This document shows, piece after piece, positions 7,850 to 16,300 of a stretch of 64,000 nucleotides of DNA. The stretch spans positions 81,956-145,955 of the forward strand of contig NZ_JAYFUM010000019.1 in NCBI RefSeq assembly GCF_034929435.1. The letters run 5' to 3'. The DNA is from Arcicella rigui. GTDB taxonomy: Bacteria; Bacteroidota; Bacteroidia; Cytophagales; Spirosomataceae. A program made the position numbers and the translations under genes. Each line of letters begins with the position of its first letter. Positions within the stretch are counted from its first letter, which is position 1. The notes under the pieces are model-generated. The model saw only the letters and a list, made by a program, of their open reading frames with translations. It had not been told where the DNA came from and did not search any database.

Positions 7850-8944
7850 TTAAATCAAAAACTGCAAAGGTGCTAAATCCCAAGCATTTTGAGGGTTATG
7901 TCTAATTTTTCCTTCGTTAATTTCTAAAGGTGAAGCAATGTTGTTGTGATACAATTGCCCCGTTCCAAGTCCTTGTGGAAGTGGATTGTTAAATTCTGCC
8001 GTGAATTGTGTAATGGCATTAAGCCCCACATTCGATTCTAAAGCGGAGGTCATCCACCAACCAATTTTCAGGCGATTCGCATTTTCAATCCATTCTCTAC
8101 ATTGCTGAAATCCGCCTACCAATGTTGGTTTCAGAATAATGTATTGCGGCATGATTTTTTTCAAAAGCCTGTACTTGTCGGTATATTCCCGAACGCCAAT
8201 CAATTCTTCATCTAAAGCAATGGGTACTGGCGTAATTTGGCAAAGTTCTGCCATAAAACTCTCGTTACCTTGGCGAATGGGCTGTTCGATAGAATGTAAT
8301 TGATATTCCGAAAGTCTTTTTAGTTTTTCTACCACTTCTGCTTGCGAAAAAGCACCGTTGGCATCAACTCTCAGCGTAATTTGTTCTGCAGAGTAACTCT
8401 TGCGAATATAAGCCAGCAAATCACACTCTTTCTCAAAGTCTATCGCACCCACTTTCATCTTGATTGTATGATAACCTGCTTCCAGTTTCTGGTCGATTTG
8501 TCTGAGCATAAAATCTTTGTCGCCCATCCAAACCAGTCCATTAATATCAAGTTGGCGTTCTGCTCTGGCAAAAGCATTGTTGAATACTTTGCGTTTTCCG
8601 CCATTCATTAAATCGAGCATGGCGGTTTCAAAACCAAAAACTACCGAAGGAAAAGATTTATCTAATACTTGTTCAAGAATGATATTAAGATTCCAAGGAT
8701 ATACTTCTAATTCGAGTGTATTGAAGTTTTCGCAAATACCAAGTAGTTGGAGTTCAAAGTCGGGGCGGTCGTCGATACTTAGTCCTTTTAGCGGAGCACA
8801 TTCGCCCAAACCAAAAACCGAAGGATTTTCAGAATCAAAAATCTTAACGAAGTAGCTATCTTTGTGCGTAAGCACACCCCGAGACGTTCCAGCCTCGAAT
8901 TTAAAATCAAGTGTATATTTTGCAAAGACAGCTTTAAGACTCAT
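7850..8944 (-). CDS. menC: o-Succinylbenzoate synthase (MenC), enolase superfamily
   Basis: Dehydrates SHCHC to o-succinylbenzoate in menaquinone synthesis. 364 residues. The enolase-superfamily N-terminal lid covers 1-125 and a TIM barrel follows. The catalytic Lys pair is K162/K164 in IKMKVG, the metal ligands are D194 (RVDANGAF), E220 (SIEQP) and D245 (ALDEEL), and K272 in ILKPTLVGG is the second base. TSALESNVG near 310 is the usual distal motif. No other men genes are in the window. The close paralogue family of dipeptide epimerases is the alternative; the LKPTLVGG and ALESNVG motifs favour MenC. Confidence 0.88.
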   Translation of the reverse strand: MSLKAVFAKYTLDFKFEAGTSRGVLTHKDSYFVKIFDSENPSVFGLGECAPLKGLSIDDRPDFELQLLGICENFNTLELEVYPWNLNIILEQVLDKSFPSVVFGFETAMLDLMNGGKRKVFNNAFARAERQLDINGLVWMGDKDFMLRQIDQKLEAGYHTIKMKVGAIDFEKECDLLAYIRKSYSAEQITLRVDANGAFSQAEVVEKLKRLSEYQLHSIEQPIRQGNESFMAELCQITPVPIALDEELIGVREYTDKYRLLKKIMPQYIILKPTLVGGFQQCREWIENANRLKIGWWMTSALESNVGLNAITQFTAEFNNPLPQGLGTGQLYHNNIASPLEINEGKIRHNPQNAWDLAPLQFLI

Positions 8945-9266
8945 TTTCTGGTAAGCCCAATAATTTTATAAGAAATTTTTACTATTGTTGTTTGCCAAAA
9001 TGCTAAATTCTGAGCAAGTATTTATCGACAATCGCTTGACAGCGTGCGTATTAGTAACAGTGAAAAGCTTTTAAGCAAGAATTATGCCTCGTTAAAGTTT
9101 CTTAAAAGGGATTTGAAATTAGTAAAAAGTCAGAACTCTTTATGAATTTTACCAAGTAAAATTTTAATTTTTATTACACATTCTAATTTTCTTCATTTTT
9201 AGCTTTCAAAAAAATGCTGCTTTCGATTGGTTTTGTAGCCTTTTTTTGAAAAATATTCGGTAATAT
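8945..9266. other. Divergent intergenic region menC/lpxK
   Basis: AT-rich promoter region for two divergent genes. I find no RNA gene, terminator or open frame in it, and no unambiguous TAnnTTTG box at a convincing distance from either start. Confidence 0.5.
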
Positions 9267-10340
9267 ATGTCAGGTATTCATAGTATTTTACGCTTTATTC
9301 TTTTGCCATTTTCGCTACTTTACGGATTAATTACTGATGTACGAAACTTTTTGTATGATAAAAATATCTTTCAGGTGACGGTTTTCGATAAAGTAATTAT
9401 TAATGTCGGAAATTTAACCGTTGGCGGAACAGGAAAAAGCCCACACGTAGAGTATTTAATTCGTTTATTATATCCCAAATTTCATTTAGTAAGTCTCAGC
9501 CGTGGTTATGGACGCAAAACCAAAGGCTTTATCATTGCTGACCAATCGGCAACTGCCGAAAGTATTGGCGACGAACCTATGCAATTTCACCAAAAGTTTC
9601 AAAATGAAGTACAAGTAACTGTTGGCGAAAAACGTGCTGAGGCACTGACTAAAATATACGAAAAGTTACCTTTTACAGACATCGTGATTTTGGATGATGC
9701 TTTTCAGCACAGAGCCGTAAAAGCTTCTTTGAATATTGTACTGATGGATTTTTCAAGACCTATTTATGAAGATTTCACTTTTCCTGCTGGTCGCCTCCGT
9801 GAACGCCGACATGGAGCAAAAAGAGCCGATATTTTGATTGTGACCAAATGTCCAAACGATTTATCAAAGACAGCACAAGAGCAAATTCAGCATCAATTGA
9901 AACCTTATTTAAAAGCAACAACGCCCATTTTCTTTACAGGAATTCAGTACTCTACACCGAAGCCTTTGTTTGAAAACACAAGTAAAGCTTTTTCAAATAC
10001 ACTTTTGTTAGTTTCGGGTATTGCGAATCCAAAACCTTTTGAAGCATATTGTCGGAAACAGTTTAGAGTAATCAAGCATTTGACTTTTAAAGACCATCAT
10101 CTTTTTACAGAAAAAGATATTCCTGAAATGGTTGATACTTTTAAACATATCCAAAGCGAAGAAAAGGGTATTTTAATGACAGAAAAAGACATGGTAAAAT
10201 TTAAGAAATTCATTAAACATGAAGCTTTGCAAGAAATACCGCTCTTTTATTTGCCCATTGAAATCTATTTTTTGAATCAAGCTCAACAAGAATTCAATGA
10301 CTTAATTTTGCAGCATATCAGCACTGAGAGTAATCCTTAA
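9267..10340 (+). CDS. lpxK: Tetraacyldisaccharide 4'-kinase
   Basis: Phosphorylates the lipid A disaccharide precursor at the 4' position, at the inner membrane. 357 residues. An N-terminal hydrophobic helix (about 8-24) is followed by the Walker A motif VGNLTVGGTGKSPH (47-60), the SRGYGRKTKGF motif near 89-99 and DDAFQHRAV near 143-151, then RRHGAKRADILIVTKCP in the second half. Length and motif order fit LpxK. It shows that the organism makes lipid A. It is the first gene of a plus-strand run followed by a porin-like gene 87 bases on. Confidence 0.97.
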   Translation: MSGIHSILRFILLPFSLLYGLITDVRNFLYDKNIFQVTVFDKVIINVGNLTVGGTGKSPHVEYLIRLLYPKFHLVSLSRGYGRKTKGFIIADQSATAESIGDEPMQFHQKFQNEVQVTVGEKRAEALTKIYEKLPFTDIVILDDAFQHRAVKASLNIVLMDFSRPIYEDFTFPAGRLRERRHGAKRADILIVTKCPNDLSKTAQEQIQHQLKPYLKATTPIFFTGIQYSTPKPLFENTSKAFSNTLLLVSGIANPKPFEAYCRKQFRVIKHLTFKDHHLFTEKDIPEMVDTFKHIQSEEKGILMTEKDMVKFKKFIKHEALQEIPLFYLPIEIYFLNQAQQEFNDLILQHISTESNP

Positions 10341-10415
10341 AAATTATTTAATGTTGAAACCTCTTCTGTAAAGTCAATCTTGCGAATAGACTTTACCGCT
10401 TTCACCTTTTTTGAT

Positions 10416-10423
10416 TAATTTTG
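10416..10423 (+). promoter_or_regulatory. -7 box (TAATTTTG) close to the porin-like start codon
   Basis: TAATTTTG matches the Bacteroidota -7 consensus. The GTG start lies only 5 bases downstream, so transcription would begin at or just past the start codon, which means a leaderless message or a start further inside. There is no TTG at the usual -33 distance, so this may be chance. Confidence 0.35.
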
Positions 10424-10427
10424 TATC

Positions 10428-12443
10428 GTGAATTTTAAAAGATATATCCTGACTTTCTTCGGACTTCTTATTTCAGAAGTCTTATTAGCTCAAATTTCCA
10501 GCGATTTTGGTACTGGAAATTCGACAAACAATACTTTCCCCAAAACGAACAGTACCACTACTACCGCCAAAAAAGGCAGTAGAAGAGGTGGACTGGATGA
10601 TTCTACCAAGGTAATTTATGGGCCAACTTCCACAAAGTACTTTTTGGAAGAAGATGTTTTCAATAATAGAAAGAAACTTTATACCATCGACACCACTTTG
10701 GGCGAAGGACATAATTTTAATTTTGTTCAGCGAAACCGTAATCTCTATCAAGATTTAGGAAATATGGGAACGGCGATTCGTCCTATTTTCTTTAAAGCTC
10801 CCGAGCAAATCGGTACAATGCTGGGCTACGATGCGTATTCACTTTATTCTTTCAAACCCAACCAAGTACGCTATTATAATACTCGTTCGCCCTTTTCAAA
10901 CTTGGTGTATGTAACAGGCGGAAACGAACAAGATTTACTTCAATTTGAACTCAGTAGAAACGTAGATTCTCTTTGGAATTTTAGTATCAATTTACAAAGA
11001 ATTGTAGGAAATAAGCAGTTGGTTAGCTCTACTTCAAGTTCAAACAAAAATGCAATGGGTCATTGGGATTTTATGGTGCATACCAATTATCAAACCCGCA
11101 ACAAGAAGTATCAATTATTGGCTTATGCCAATTTATCCGATCATAATTCTAATGATGAAGGTGGCGTATTACCACAAGGAAGAACTTATGATGTAATACT
11201 TCAACAAAGTAACAATGCCTCCATTTTAGCAAATGCTGCTACAAGAGATAAATTTTACAATCTTCATCTATATCACGAATACGTTGGCTACAAGGCTTTT
11301 CAAGTATATCAAGTACTTGATTTTCAGACCCGAAAAGTACAATTCAGAGACCCAGATTATGTAGCAAACTGGACAAGTGGCTTTTATCCAATTGCTTATG
11401 ATACTTTAGGGAAAGCTTCACGCTACACAACCGATGCCACAGTAACCAACAAAATGAAGTTGGATTCGCTTTACAACGAAAATAGTTACAGCATTTTTGA
11501 ACATAAATCTGGTATCAAAGGCTTTTACAGAGGTTTTAATTATCGTTTGCATTTACGTCAGCGTTTCTTTGGTTTTAGTAATCCATTGTATAATTATAGC
11601 ATCAATAAAAACGAAAACTTCTTGGGCGTTTGGCTGAATCAGTACTTCAAAGACAGCACAAGAGCTTTTGCAGAAGTCGAGTATTTGCTAACAGGAAGTG
11701 ATTTTAAACTCAATGTTGAATTTCAAGGAAAGTGGCTTAATATTGGCGGAAAAGCCATGTCCACATCGCCAACTTTGGTGCAACAGGTAATGTTCAACGA
11801 TGGATTTCGATGGGATAAAAACACAAGTTCTTTCGTCACTACTTCGGGCATTAGCAATAATATGCAAACTTATACGGCTTATGCTTCGGCGAGTCCGAAG
11901 TTTGGGAATTTAGTCCTTCGTCCCAGTGCTGATATTACTTTAATCAATAGTTATATTTATTACGATACTTTGGCATTTGTAAAACAAGCCAGTTCGGACA
12001 TTGGTATTTTTAGAGCAGGCATGGGCTTGGATTGGAAAAAAGGAAGATTTTCGACGACCAATCAATTGTATTTAACCACTACAACTGGCCCAGATGTAAT
12101 CAGAATTCCGAAGATATTTGCTAATTCACGTTTGGCATTTGATTTATTGTACAAAAAGAAACTCTTTATTCATACAGGTTTAGAGCTTCATTATAAATCA
12201 AATTATTATGCTGATGGCTATATGCCAGCCATTCAGCAGTTTCATTTGCAAGATACTCAGCTTATCAAAGGCTATGTACAAGCTGATGTTTTTGCCGATA
12301 TGCGAATCAATAGAGTACGTTTATTTGTCAAATTTGCTAATGTAGCACAAGGAATTTTAGGAAATGGCTATTACGCAGCCCCCGGTTTCGCAGGAATGGG
12401 CAGAACATTTGGCTTTGGCTTGCAGTGGTTGCTTTTTGACTAA
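10428..12443 (+). CDS. Putative outer-membrane porin (Porin_10-like)
   Basis: 671 residues with a signal peptide (MNFKRYILTFFGLLISEVLLA, cleavage after about residue 22), a short Ser/Thr-rich linker, then a long beta-strand-rich body with many aromatic-terminated strands and a typical last strand (GLQWLLFD). The phrases SRNVDSLWNFSINLQRIVG and NPLYNYSINKNENFLG are of the type seen in the Bacteroidota 'putative porin' family (PF14121). The start is GTG at 10428. It probably forms an outer-membrane barrel of unknown substrate. Low-complexity repeats follow before miaE. Confidence 0.8.
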   Translation: MNFKRYILTFFGLLISEVLLAQISSDFGTGNSTNNTFPKTNSTTTTAKKGSRRGGLDDSTKVIYGPTSTKYFLEEDVFNNRKKLYTIDTTLGEGHNFNFVQRNRNLYQDLGNMGTAIRPIFFKAPEQIGTMLGYDAYSLYSFKPNQVRYYNTRSPFSNLVYVTGGNEQDLLQFELSRNVDSLWNFSINLQRIVGNKQLVSSTSSSNKNAMGHWDFMVHTNYQTRNKKYQLLAYANLSDHNSNDEGGVLPQGRTYDVILQQSNNASILANAATRDKFYNLHLYHEYVGYKAFQVYQVLDFQTRKVQFRDPDYVANWTSGFYPIAYDTLGKASRYTTDATVTNKMKLDSLYNENSYSIFEHKSGIKGFYRGFNYRLHLRQRFFGFSNPLYNYSINKNENFLGVWLNQYFKDSTRAFAEVEYLLTGSDFKLNVEFQGKWLNIGGKAMSTSPTLVQQVMFNDGFRWDKNTSSFVTTSGISNNMQTYTAYASASPKFGNLVLRPSADITLINSYIYYDTLAFVKQASSDIGIFRAGMGLDWKKGRFSTTNQLYLTTTTGPDVIRIPKIFANSRLAFDLLYKKKLFIHTGLELHYKSNYYADGYMPAIQQFHLQDTQLIKGYVQADVFADMRINRVRLFVKFANVAQGILGNGYYAAPGFAGMGRTFGFGLQWLLFD

Positions 12444-12444
12444 T

Positions 12445-12579
12445 TAGTGAATGAGTAAATTGTGAATTAGTGAGTTGCTTTTTTAATTACTATTCAATAA
12501 TTATCAATTTTATAATCACGACTCTCTAAATCACAAATTAAAAAAATCACTAAATCACCACTCACAATTCACAATTTCA
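12445..12579. repeat. Head-on word repeats (GTGAATTAGTGAGTT / CTCACAATTCACAA)
   Basis: Block 12445-12477 contains TGAATGAGTAAATTGTGAAT-type words. Block 12520-12579 contains their reverse complements (AAATCACTAAATCACC, ACTCACAATTCACAATTT). Together they can fold into an imperfect hairpin between the porin-like gene and miaE. The same vocabulary recurs at 17124-17157, 17852-17880 and 53813-53841. Confidence 0.65.
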
Positions 12580-12583
12580 AAAT

Positions 12584-13201
12584 ATGACCAACGAACAAAA
12601 ACAATACGCTACAAAAACGATGTTAGGTTTAAAACTCCCAACTGACCCACGTTGGGTAAATATTGCCGAAAAAAATATTGAAGAAATCTTAATCGACCAC
12701 GCTTATTGCGAGCAGAAAGCGGCTTCGTCTTGTATTTCACTAATCATTCAATTTCCTGAAAAAGAAAAACTCAGAGAAGTATTGATGCCTGTGGTTTCGG
12801 AAGAATGGGCTCATTTTAGAATGGTGATTAAAGAATTAGATAAACGTGGCTTGGCTTTGGGGAATCCTCGCAAAGATTTATATATACATCAATTATATGA
12901 AGGGATGCGTCGTGGTGGTTCTCGTGAAGAACAATTGGGTGAAAGATTATTTATGAATGCCCTCATTGAAGCTCGTAGTTGCGAACGTTTTAGATTACTT
13001 TCTTTAGAAATTTCAGATGTAAATCTCAGAGAATTTTATCATGAATTGATGATTTCGGAAGCGGGACATTACGTCAATTTTATCGACCTTGCCAAAGAGT
13101 ACTTGCCTGAAACTTACGTTAAACAACGTTGGAATGAATGGCTGGAAATGGAAGCAAATATTATGAAAAATTTGGAGATGAGAGGGGATAGGGTGCATTA
13201 A
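12584..13201 (+). CDS. miaE: tRNA-(ms2io6A)-hydroxylase
   Basis: Diiron monooxygenase that hydroxylates ms2i6A at position 37 of tRNAs reading UNN codons. 205 residues in a ferritin-like four-helix bundle. Candidate iron ligands are E34 in the EEILIDHAYCEQKAA helix, E73/E74 and H77 in VSEEWAHF, E129 in NALIEARSCERF, and E159/H162 in ISEAGHYV. The Bacteroidota opening TMLGLKLPTDPRWVNIAE is present. The gene is flanked on both sides by intergenic word repeats and is read in the same direction as the addB-like gene. Confidence 0.95.
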   Translation: MTNEQKQYATKTMLGLKLPTDPRWVNIAEKNIEEILIDHAYCEQKAASSCISLIIQFPEKEKLREVLMPVVSEEWAHFRMVIKELDKRGLALGNPRKDLYIHQLYEGMRRGGSREEQLGERLFMNALIEARSCERFRLLSLEISDVNLREFYHELMISEAGHYVNFIDLAKEYLPETYVKQRWNEWLEMEANIMKNLEMRGDRVH

Positions 13202-13202
13202 A

Positions 13203-13392
13203 TTGAGGACTTTAGGATTTTGAACTTTAAGACTTTAGGACAAAAGATTTTTTAGATTTTAGGACTTTAAGACAAAAAATAGATGCAAGAGATAAGAAAA
13301 TAGACTCAATAAAATCTGAAATCTAAAACCCAAGTTCCAAATTCCGAAATCCGAAATCCGATAGCTCACCGCTCATTGCTTAAAACTAAAAG
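13203..13392. repeat. Intergenic word repeats (GACTTTAGG then AAATCCGAAATCC)
   Basis: 13203-13280 carries GGACTTTAGGATTTT-type words like those at 187-290. 13318-13360 carries TTCCGAAATCCGAAATCCG words also seen in reverse at 58008-58035. 13361-13392 carries AGCTCACCGCTCATTGCT words shared with 21709-21745. No coding capacity is evident. Confidence 0.65.
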
Positions 13393-13397
13393 CTACT

Positions 13398-16300
13398 ATG
13401 CAAACTTTCCTCGACCAAGCCGCTGAATATATTTTTAAACAACATTCCCTCAATCAGCTTAGTCGGGTTTGTATCGTGATTCCTTCTCGACGTGGGGTTT
13501 TGTACTTCAAAGATGCTTTGGCGAAGCTTTCTGATAAACCTTTTTTAGCTCCTGATGTACTGGCTATCGACGATTTTGTGAATACGATGACGGGCGTTCG
13601 CCAAATCGACCAAGTGGCTTTGTTGTTTGAATTGTACGATGTTTTTAAGGAAATTGACCCGAACGTTGTCTTTGAAAGATTCATGACTTGGGCAAGTACT
13701 TTGTTGAATGATTTTGATAAAATCGACCAATATTTAGTAGATGCCAAAGCTTTGTTTGCTTATATGTCGGAAGCCAAAGCCATTGAACGTTGGCAAATGC
13801 AATTGGGAGAGTCGCAAAGAGATAGAAAACTACAAACCGACCGCACCGACCGTTACTTCAAACTTTTCGAGAATATTTTTTCGGTTTATCAAAACCTTCG
13901 TCAGCGTTTGGCAGACAAGGGTTTACATTACCGTGGAATGGCTTATCGTGAATTAGCCGAAAATGTTGAAAAATATATTTTAAGCAAAGAGCGTCACACA
14001 AAATATTACTTCGTGGGTTTTAATGCCTTGAGTGATGCCGAAGAAAAAATCATTCGTACTTTATTAAAAAGAAAAGGTTTTGCCGAGACCCTTTGGGATT
14101 CAGACGCTTATTATCTCTACAATAAAGACCAAAAAGCAGGAAACTGGCTTCGTTATTACAAAAATGGCGATGAGAAAAATGGTATTACTCCTCTTTTTAA
14201 TGAAGAATGGAAATGGCAGTCGGATGAATTATTAAAGGGTAAAAAGAAGATTCAAATTATTGGTGTAGCCAATGCCAGTGTACAAGCGAAAGTAGCAGGA
14301 CATATTTTTAAGGATTGGGAAAATACTTCAAAAACAGATGCAATAATTCCTAAATCGCAAACGGCAATTGTTTTGGGTGATGAGAATTTATTAGTACCTG
14401 TGATGAATTCTTTAGATGAATCAGTCAAAGATTTTAACGTCACGATGGGGCTTTCTTTGCGAAATTCTATGCTTTTTACCTTGGTTGATGCTCTTTTTGA
14501 ATTGCAAAAGAATTTAGTAGAATTCAAAACAGAAGATGGCGGAACGGTAAAAATTCCAAAATTCTCACATCGACAAATTGTAAGGGTACTGAATCATCCT
14601 TTTTTGAGGCGGTATGAGTTGATAAGGTTTAAACCTCACCCCCCTGTCCCCTCTCCTTCTGAGAGGGGGAGCAATACGGCTTTTGAAGATTCTACTCTTA
14701 ATGAAGAGCAGAATCTTCAAAAGAAAAGTACTGCAAATATTGAAGGTAAACCTTCCAATCCATCGGAAGAAAACACCCCCTCTCAGAAGGAGAGGGGGCT
14801 GGGGGGTGAGGTTTCTAAACTTTTCACCACCGATGCCCAAACATGGAAATACCTAAAACCTTTTGCAAGAGAAAACCGCATTGAATCTACCAAAGCAGAG
14901 GAATTATTATGGCAACTCCTTCGGAACAGACAGTTTGAAAACTATAAGTTCAGAAGACAGCATGCTGTTTTGGGCTATATCGTCGATTTTATTAATATCG
15001 AACATAGCTTAATTATAGAACTGGATGGGGAAATTCATGAGAAAGATGATAATCCAAAATACGATACTTACCGAACACAAGAATTAAATCAACTTGGCTA
15101 TAAAGTACTTCGCTTTAAAAATGAAGAGGTGTTGGAAAATGTTCAGGGGGTACTGGATGAGATATTGAGGGTAATTAGAGGAGGAGAACCGAAACCTCAC
15201 CCCCCAACCCCCTCTCCTGTTGAGAGGGGGAGCTTTTCTTCTTTTGAAGATGCGGCTCTTAATAAAGAAGAGCCGCATCTTCAAAAGAAAAGAGCTACAA
15301 ATATTGAATATAAACCTTCCAATCCATCGAAAGAAAACACCCCCTCTCAACAGGAGAAGGGGCTGGGGGGTGAGGTTAAAACTGAGGTTGAAAACCCCAT
15401 CCGCAAAACCCTCCGTGAAATCACTGAAAGAAATCGTGTTTTTCTTAGCTCAAAAGAGCTTTTAGAAATTGCTAAAAATGAACCACTTTTTGAAAGTATT
15501 TTTAAACATTGGTACAATAAACCCAAAAATGCAGTTAAGTGTTTTTATGAGTTAATCGACTTATTAAGAGAAGTTTATAAAGAAAATCAAGATGCTATTG
15601 AGACGGAATATCTCTATCAATTTTACTTGATTTTACAAAGAATGGAAGTGATTCTGGATGAACGTGGCGACACCGTTAGTATCCGCAGTTTCAAAACTTT
15701 CTTGTATGAATTGATAAAACAAACCAAAATTCCTTTTGAATCTGAAACGGATGAAAGTTTACAAATCATGGGAATGTTGGAAACCCGTACCCTTGATTTT
15801 GAAAAAGTAATCATTTTGTCGGTCAATGAAAAAACACTTCCGCAAGGCAAAAGACAAAATACTTTAATTCCTTTTGATGCCCTCAGCGACCCACAATTTA
15901 ATTTACCTACGCACAATCACGCCGATGCCGTAATGGCTTACCACTTTTTTAGGCTCATGCAGCGAGCTAAAGAAGTAGTACTTGTCCATGTTTTGCCTTC
16001 GGATACTTATGGGGCTGGCGAGAAAAGTCGCTTTATTTTACAGATTGAGCATGAGTTATCCAAGCTAAATCCTAACCTTGACATTACTTATCCGAATGTG
16101 AAATTTATTGGTTTGGAAGAAACTGAGGATAAAGAAGAAACACCTTTGTTGATTCAAAAAACAACCGATATTTTGGCATTTATTGAACAAGAAATTACTG
16201 AAAAAGGAATTTTCCCTTCTCAGATGAATCAGTTTTTGGATTGTTCACTCAAGTATTATTTTACACGCATTGCAGGAATTGCTCAGGAAGAGGAAGTAGA

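Noticed and set aside
14565..15350. Minus-strand frames inside addB with Arg/Gly-rich repeats
   Set aside because: They are antisense translations of the palindromic elements; the addB frame on the plus strand is continuous and has the recognisable domains.
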